Position numbers and translations under genes: made by a program
DNA from: Candidatus Woesearchaeota archaeon
GTDB taxonomy: Archaea; Nanobdellota; Nanobdellia; SCGC-AAA011-G17; GW2011-AR18
Length of the DNA stretch: 9,158 bases
NCBI GenBank assembly: GCA_018303515.1
Contig: JAGVXZ010000036.1
Coordinates: 1-9,158, forward strand
Direction: 5' to 3'
Shown: in pieces, positions 5,561 through 9,158 of the stretch
Layout: each line of letters starts with the position of its first letter
How positions within the stretch are numbered: the stretch's first letter is position 1
Notes under the pieces: generated by a model
Database searches by the model: none
What the model was told of the DNA's origin: nothing
The model's input: only the letters and a program-made list of their open reading frames with translations

Positions 5561-6022
5561 CTATCTATTAAATTTATAATAGCATAAGATAAAAAAGATA
5601 ATTAATAATACCAATTTTACAATATCACAATAAATACAAAATGTTTTCAAAACAATAAACTCACCATAAGTTAAGTAAGCAGAGAATATTAAAAAAACAA
5701 AAACAGAATAAAATAATTTATTAAAGTGTTCTTCTTCATGACTATATTCAATTAATTTAACCATTAATATAATGAAAATAAAAGCAATAATTCCCAAAAC
5801 CGCAACAGGTATTGGTAAATTAACATAAATTCCAAAATTATTTAAGATTCCATCAACTGTAGAATACATACTTCCAGAGGCAATATCACAACCACCACCG
5901 AGTTCCTCACAAAAAATGTCTGCACTAGGTTGATAATGGATATATGTCAAATAGGTTGAAGTTATAATTCCTATAACCGCAAAAAAAATCAATAAATTCT
6001 TAACTCTCTTATTTTTAACCAT
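5561..6022 (-). CDS. VKOR-family disulfide bond-forming membrane protein
   Basis: Protein of 153 aa with four membrane helices (about 7-27, 70-92, 103-121, 125-148), the size of single-domain prokaryotic vitamin K epoxide reductase homologues. The active-site pair is CIYC (129-132) in the last helix. The loop pair is Cys38 and Cys45 (FCEELGGGCDIA), followed by the conserved Ser before MYSTV. In bacteria and archaea these proteins re-oxidise a thioredoxin-like partner outside the membrane with electrons passed to quinone, giving disulfides in exported proteins. There is no fused thioredoxin domain, so a separate partner is needed; none is in the window. The thioredoxin reductase gene close by acts on the cytoplasmic side. 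The promoter is almost leaderless. Confidence 0.9.
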   Translation of the reverse strand: MVKNKRVKNLLIFFAVIGIITSTYLTYIHYQPSADIFCEELGGGCDIASGSMYSTVDGILNNFGIYVNLPIPVAVLGIIAFIFIILMVKLIEYSHEEEHFNKLFYSVFVFLIFSAYLTYGEFIVLKTFCIYCDIVKLVLLIIFFILCYYKFNR

Positions 6023-6046
6023 TAAATTAATTAAAAATTAATTTAA

Positions 6047-6054
6047 TATATAAA
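6047..6054 (-). promoter_or_regulatory. TATA box of the VKOR gene
   Basis: TTTATATA on the minus strand, centre 28 bp before the ATG at 6022, so the leader is at most a few bases. It is back-to-back with the tRNA TATA box at 6061, a tight divergent promoter. Confidence 0.55.
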
Positions 6055-6060
6055 CATAAT

Positions 6061-6068
6061 CTTTTTAA
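6061..6068 (+). promoter_or_regulatory. TATA box of the tRNA-Arg(TCG) gene
   Basis: CTTTTTAA is centred 29 bp before the first base of the tRNA at 6094, the expected spacing for transcription starting at or just before the mature 5' end. Confidence 0.5.
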
Positions 6069-6093
6069 GGAATAAATTTAGAACACATCTACT

Positions 6094-6207
6094 GGGCCCG
6101 TGGCGTAACCTGGATAGCGTAATAGGCTTCGGATAATACCATGTTGTATTAACTTTCATGCCTTTAGGAGCTACCTGTTGGTGGGGGTTCAAATCCTCCC
6201 GGGCTCA
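6094..6207 (+). tRNA. tRNA-Arg, anticodon TCG, with a 40-nt intron
   Basis: The acceptor GGGCCCG pairs with CGGGCTC (one G-U), and the discriminator is A. The D-arm GCGT/GCGT has a loop containing GG. The anticodon stem ATAGG (6122-6126) pairs with CCTGT (6174-6178). The loop is C-T-TCG-G, intron, A, so the anticodon is TCG at 6129-6131. The T-arm GGGGG-TTCAAAT-CCTCC has one G-U. A15 and T48 keep the Levitt pair. The mature length is 74 nt and CCA is not encoded. It reads CGA and probably other CGN codons. Sequence alone does not exclude a differently placed intron by one base, but the splicing fold fits only this one well. Confidence 0.9.
6133..6172 (+). other. Archaeal tRNA intron at 37/38 with bulge-helix-bulge borders
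   Basis: The four loop bases CTTC (6127-6130) pair with GGAG (6167-6170) near the intron end, giving the 4-bp central helix (one G-U). GG|A (6131-6133) forms the first three-base bulge and CT|A (6171-6173) the second, each cut after its second base, as splicing endonuclease needs. Inside the intron TAATAC (6134-6139) and GTATTA (6146-6151) form a perfect six-bp hairpin. Confidence 0.8.
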
Positions 6208-6455
6208 CATTTAATATTTCATTCAATCAAATGAAGTAGAAGTTATTGATTTTGTACTTGACATTCTTGATCACAAAAAATACAATAAGAAATTTGGTTA
6301 TAAATAAAAATAATGATTAATAACTTAAATTAATATTTCTTTGTGTGAATCAACAAAAATTAAGCAGTTAATTATTTTAACCTTATTGCAATCAATACCC
6401 TAATTTTTTTCTTTAATTAATTTATAAAACTAAAAAAATTCAAGATTATTAGAAT
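6208..6455. other. Gene-free AT-rich spacer, one possible ORF remnant
   Basis: About 250 bp without a convincing gene. From 6221 to 6307 (+ strand) the frame reads IQSNEVEVIDFVLDILDHKK and on to FGYK then stop. The composition looks protein-like, but there is no ATG, GTG or TTG start and a stop lies three codons upstream (6212). It could be the C-terminal remnant of a decayed gene next to the tRNA, a common place for integration, or chance. The rest is low-complexity A/T sequence with no repeat or RNA fold that I can support. Confidence 0.3.
6431..6440 (-). terminator. Oligo-T terminator after trxB
   Basis: About 16 bp after the trxB stop the minus strand reads AATTTTTTTA, a seven-T run without hairpin, suitable as an archaeal termination signal. 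Confidence 0.4.
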
Positions 6456-7325
6456 TCACATTTTACTAATGTGCTCATAAGCAGAATATGATGCCAAAAC
6501 AGCCTCAGCAACTCCAGTAATAGCTTGTTTAAAAACAGTATCTCCAACATCACCAGCAGCGTAAACTCCAGGGACATTAGTTTCAGAAGTTCTATTTATT
6601 TTTATTTCTCCTTTTTTATTTAATTTAACACCTAAATCTTTTGCTAAATCAGATAATGCAATATGACCAATTGCAATAAACACACCATCAAGTTGAAACT
6701 CTTTAGATCCTTTGTAAGATTTATCTAAAATTATGTGAGTAACTCCATTAGAATCTCCTTTTATTTCAACAACATTTGTGTTATTAATAATTTCAATCTT
6801 TCCTTTCTTTATCATATTTTCAATTTTAATTAGATTAACATGTTCAGGTCTTATTTTTTCTCCCCTATAAATCATATAGACTTTCTTTCCAGCTTGTGCT
6901 AAGACTAATGCATCTTTAGCAGCAGTATCAGATCCACCAATAATCGCAGTTACTTTATTTTTATAAGCGAAGGAATCACATAATGCACAATAATGAACCC
7001 CTTTATTTGCAAACTCTTCTTCTCCTGGAACACCTAACTTTCTCCACTTAGATCCAGTTGCGAATAAAATGGTCTTAGATTTAAACATTTTTCCATCTTC
7101 AGATTTAACCTTAAAATGAGATTTTAATTTTTCAACTTTTACAATTTTATTATGTTCAACCCAAATATCATACTCTTCTGCGTGTTCTTTTATTTTATCA
7201 GCTAATTCAATCCCCGTTAATTTTTTGAAACCTGGATAATTAGAAACTTCATCAGTTGTAGTTATTATTCCGCCCATAAGATCTCCAAACAATAAAGGTT
7301 TCATAGCTAATCTTCCAGAATACAT
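6456..7325 (-). CDS. trxB: Thioredoxin reductase-like flavoprotein, N-terminal strand disrupted
   Basis: FAD- and pyridine-nucleotide-dependent enzyme that reduces thioredoxin in the cytoplasm. From the ATG at 7325 it gives 289 aa. The CALC redox pair is at 113-116. The second dinucleotide-binding glycine motif is IIGGSDTA (128-135). The FAD motif near the end is YAAGDVGDTVFKQA (255-268), and MGGIITTTDEVSNYPGF (17-33) corresponds to the usual GGQL...NYPG. The NADPH-phosphate motif HRRxxxR reads YRGEKIR (153-159), so cofactor preference may differ. The family needs about 20 more residues with the first FAD-binding strand and GxGxxG. That stretch exists just upstream but is broken (see next entry). 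The gene is therefore a fresh pseudogene, a sequencing or assembly error, or a shortened protein. The rest of the frame shows no decay. Confidence 0.8.
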   Translation of the reverse strand: MYSGRLAMKPLLFGDLMGGIITTTDEVSNYPGFKKLTGIELADKIKEHAEEYDIWVEHNKIVKVEKLKSHFKVKSEDGKMFKSKTILFATGSKWRKLGVPGEEEFANKGVHYCALCDSFAYKNKVTAIIGGSDTAAKDALVLAQAGKKVYMIYRGEKIRPEHVNLIKIENMIKKGKIEIINNTNVVEIKGDSNGVTHIILDKSYKGSKEFQLDGVFIAIGHIALSDLAKDLGVKLNKKGEIKINRTSETNVPGVYAAGDVGDTVFKQAITGVAEAVLASYSAYEHISKM

Positions 7326-7377
7326 TGCTGCAGAAAATCCAGAAACTCCTCCTCCTAATGATAATTAATTAATAAAT
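7326..7377 (-). pseudogene. Broken start of trxB (FAD-binding strand and GGGVSG)
   Basis: Thirteen in-frame codons before the ATG at 7325 read LSLGGGVSGFSAA, which includes the GxGxxG FAD motif, but they follow a TAA (7365-7367) and contain no start codon. One frame over, codons at 7377-7357 read I-Y-stop-L-I-I-I. LIII joined to GGGVSGFSAAMYSG would be a textbook first strand and glycine loop (normally YDLIIIGGG). Joining them needs removal of one base near 7356, and the stop lies where Asp is usual. Confidence 0.6.
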
Positions 7378-7391
7378 GTTTAGTTATAAAT

Positions 7392-7427
7392 CTAAGTATT
7401 AATCTCTCTGTCGCAATAACGGGTCAT
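7392..7427 (-). other. 11-codon frame with strong ribosome site ahead of trxB
   Basis: AGGAGGT on the minus strand (7437-7443) sits 9 nt before an ATG (7427) that opens only MTRYCDREINT before a TAG. It is in the same frame as trxB, 34 codons upstream, with two further stops between. It may be the former trxB start, now cut off, or a leader peptide. Confidence 0.35.
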
Positions 7428-7467
7428 TTTAATATTACCTCCTTTTTTGAATAATATTACAAAAAAT

Positions 7468-7482
7468 CCGAAAACTTTTCGG
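7468..7482. promoter_or_regulatory. Perfect 15-bp palindrome, possible operator or bidirectional terminator
   Basis: CCGAAAACTTTTCGG is symmetric around 7475 and flanked by six A on the left and six T on the right. It lies in the spacer between the divergent trxB and the 103-aa gene, about 20 bp before the latter's TATA box. This position suits a dimeric regulator; the T-runs on both strands also fit a terminator-like hairpin. Confidence 0.4.
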
Positions 7483-7499
7483 TTTTTTCTAGGAAACAC

Positions 7500-7507
7500 A
7501 TATTAAA
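7500..7507 (+). promoter_or_regulatory. TATA box, leaderless promoter of the 103-aa gene
   Basis: ATATTAAA is centred 26-27 bp before the ATG at 7530. No Shine-Dalgarno sequence lies between, so transcription should begin at the start codon. Confidence 0.45.
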
Positions 7508-7529
7508 CTTAGAACCTAGATTTTATTGG

Positions 7530-7841
7530 ATGGGACAGTATTTTATTATAGTAAACCTAGATAAAAGAGAGTATATTCATCCGCATGATCTAAAGCGTGG
7601 TGCAAAATTATTAGAACTTAGTAAGGATCCAATTATTTATAGTTTAATTTCCTATTTACAAATCAAAAATAAACCTAAAACTGCTTCGCATGTTGGTTCT
7701 TGGGCGAATGACAAAATATTATTTATTGGTGACTTTGAAGATTATTCATTTTTTAAACAAGTCATTGTAAGTTTTAAGAACATATCAAAAGAAGCCTATA
7801 ACGAATACTTAATTTTCTTTAAAGTCGGTACATATTTATAA
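7530..7841 (+). CDS. Conserved uncharacterised protein of the MGQY...VGSW...GD type
   Basis: Protein of 103 aa, soluble, without signal or membrane segments. It starts MGQYFIIVNLDKREYIHPHD, then KRGAKLLEL. In the middle it has SHVGSWANDKILFIGDFEDY, and it ends with a YLIFFKVGTYL segment. I recognise this as a family of small proteins scattered in bacteria and archaea whose members share the N-terminal MGQYY.IVNLDK.E.L.P...G.KL and the later VGSWAGD.I...GD; no function is known to me. The present copy is short because the usual Gly/Asp-rich middle is replaced by a brief linker. Its stop is 4 bp from the stop of the converging HsdR gene, which may place it at the edge of a defence or accessory region. 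The ATG is supported by the leaderless TATA spacing. Confidence 0.78.
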   Translation: MGQYFIIVNLDKREYIHPHDLKRGAKLLELSKDPIIYSLISYLQIKNKPKTASHVGSWANDKILFIGDFEDYSFFKQVIVSFKNISKEAYNEYLIFFKVGTYL

Positions 7842-7845
7842 TTTA

Positions 7846-9158
7846 TTATTTACCAACCCAACCTTTAGCAATTAATTCTGCTTGCTTTAATACTGTGTCT
7901 ATTGCTTTCTTTTCCTTATCTGGGGGATATCCATATTTTTTAAGAATCTTCTTTACTTCCACACGAATTCCTGCTCGCACGCTTTCTCTTTGAGTCCAGT
8001 CTATTGTTACACTATTTCTAATCATTCTAGTTAGTTCCAATGCGATTTTTCTAAGCACATCATTACCTAAAATTTTAACTGCACTATCATTGACTTCAAG
8101 AGCATCATAAAATGCAACTTCATCATCATTCATATTAAGCTCTTTGCCTCTGCCTTTCTCATCTCTGACTTTTCTTGCTAATTCAATTAATTCTTCTATG
8201 ACTTGTGCTGCTTCTATGCTTCTATTTGTATATTTCTTGATTGTCTTATCCAACAAATCCATAAATGACTTAGCTTGAACCATATTTTTCTTTGACATGA
8301 TTCTTATCTCATCATTGAGTAATTTCTTTAATGCTTCAAATGCGAGATTTTTCTGGGGCATTTCTTTGACTTCTGCTAAAAATCCTTCAGATAAAATGGA
8401 AAGTTCTGGCTTTTGAATTCCTGCCGCTTCAAAAATATCTATAATTCTATCAGAGATTACTGCTTTTGACAAAATCTGCTTTATTGCTGAATCAAATTTA
8501 TCCTGTAATTCTCTCTTTGTCTCTGTTGTTTTAGTAATTGCAGATTTTATTGCTTGGAAAAGTCCCACTTCATCCTTTATTTTCATTGCTTTATCATGCG
8601 GAACAGCTAAAGAAAACGCTTTTAGAAGTGCAGTTACTTCTCTTGCAAATCTTTCTTTTTTATCTTTTTCTTTGAGAATATGCTCCATTGCAGACGGAAC
8701 AAACGATACTCTCTCTTCTGGTCTAAGCTGGAAGAATTTTTTATAATTGAAACCATAGAACATATCTTTTACAACTTCATATTTTTCCATCATTAGCTTA
8801 ACTGCTTGCTCTTGGTCAAAAGTCGGTTTTCCTTTTCCGCCACTTTCAGTATAATTCATCAAAGCTTTTTTGAGTTCAACTCCAACGCCCATATAATCAA
8901 CTATTAAACCGCCTTCTTTTCCAGGATAAACTCTGTTTACTCTGGCAATTGCCTGCATTAGCGTATGCCCTTTTATGGGCTTGTCTAAATACATGGTATG
9001 AAGAGAGGGAGCATCAAAACCTGTCAAAAACATATCCCTAACAATCATTAACTTTAATTCATGCTTATCATCTTTCAGATTGTCGCCTATCTGCTTTCTT
9101 CTTTTCCTGTTCCTTATGTGCTGTTGCCATTCTTTCGGATCAGAAGCTGAACCAGTCA
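7846..9158 (-). CDS. hsdR: Type I restriction enzyme R subunit, C-terminal third
   Basis: HsdR is the ATP-driven translocase and nuclease subunit of type I restriction-modification. The frame is open to the right edge: 36 codons before the ATG at 9048 read [17 protein letters not shown] and on into [11 protein letters not shown], so that ATG is internal and about 436 residues of a roughly 1000-residue protein are seen. Helicase motif V is [17 protein letters not shown] and motif VI is [10 protein letters not shown], both close to the edge. The rest is the helical C-terminal domain (DUF3387-like) with [40 protein letters not shown] and [20 protein letters not shown], ending in [10 protein letters not shown]. 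The nuclease and the first helicase motifs lie outside the window. Base use is richer in G/C than that of asnS, with CGA and CGT Arg codons side by side (7963-7977), which suggests transfer. hsdM and hsdS are not in view. Confidence 0.93.
   Translation of the reverse strand, partial: TGSASDPKEWQQHIRNRKRRKQIGDNLKDDKHELKLMIVRDMFLTGFDAPSLHTMYLDKPIKGHTLMQAIARVNRVYPGKEGGLIVDYMGVGVELKKALMNYTESGGKGKPTFDQEQAVKLMMEKYEVVKDMFYGFNYKKFFQLRPEERVSFVPSAMEHILKEKDKKERFAREVTALLKAFSLAVPHDKAMKIKDEVGLFQAIKSAITKTTETKRELQDKFDSAIKQILSKAVISDRIIDIFEAAGIQKPELSILSEGFLAEVKEMPQKNLAFEALKKLLNDEIRIMSKKNMVQAKSFMDLLDKTIKKYTNRSIEAAQVIEELIELARKVRDEKGRGKELNMNDDEVAFYDALEVNDSAVKILGNDVLRKIALELTRMIRNSVTIDWTQRESVRAGIRVEVKKILKKYGYPPDKEKKAIDTVLKQAELIAKGWVGK

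Noticed and set aside
5554..5586. Plus-strand ATG frame of ten codons near the VKOR 3' end
   Set aside because: Too short, no usable promoter spacing, and overlaps the VKOR coding end.
1..9158. CRISPR array, insertion sequence or transposase
   Set aside because: No regularly spaced repeats, terminal inverted repeats or transposase-like frames were found on either strand.

Overview
The window reads as the chromosome of an AT-rich archaeon, most probably a small-genome DPANN lineage (Woesearchaeota/Pacearchaeota/Nanoarchaeota-like; lineage is inference). The archaeal signs are direct. TATA-type promoters sit 25-29 bp in front of start codons with no room for a 5' UTR. One tRNA gene carries an intron at position 37/38 whose borders fold as a bulge-helix-bulge. 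CCA is not encoded in the tRNA genes. The asparaginyl-tRNA synthetase is of the short archaeal kind.

Left part (1-3350). The 3' end of asnS leads to an unlisted 37-codon gene for an extremely basic, repeat-built, histone-tail-like protein. That gene has the best Shine-Dalgarno sequence in the window. Converging on it from the minus strand is a second unlisted gene, for a 52-aa one-pass membrane protein. Then, all on the minus strand, come a cysteine-rich protein of unknown function, a divergent thymidylate kinase homologue whose P-loop lacks the usual Ser/Thr, and a small secreted, membrane-anchored protein.

Middle part (3351-6455). An amino-acid permease and an EamA/DMT exporter-type protein form a translationally coupled two-gene operon (ATGA overlap). 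A tRNA-Arg(GCG) gene is divergent from it. A VKOR-family disulfide-forming membrane enzyme follows, divergent from an intron-containing tRNA-Arg(TCG). About 250 bp of AT-rich sequence after this tRNA holds no convincing gene.

Right part (6456-9158). A thioredoxin reductase gene is intact from its second residue block onward. The beginning of its FAD-binding fold is broken: GGGVSG is in frame, but the preceding LIII strand lies in another frame behind stop codons. A 15-bp palindrome lies in the divergent spacer between trxB and a gene of a small, conserved, uncharacterised family (MGQY...VGSW...GD). That gene ends 4 bp from the C-terminal third of a type I restriction enzyme R subunit (HsdR), which runs off the right edge and is visibly less AT-rich, suggesting acquisition by transfer.

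Functionally, VKOR (makes disulfides outside) and thioredoxin reductase (recycles thiols inside) form a redox theme. The two transporters are probably co-expressed. The HsdR end suggests a defence locus beginning at the right edge. I see no clear new multi-gene system. The best leads are the two small unlisted genes, the altered kinase active site with its odd leader, and the broken trxB start.
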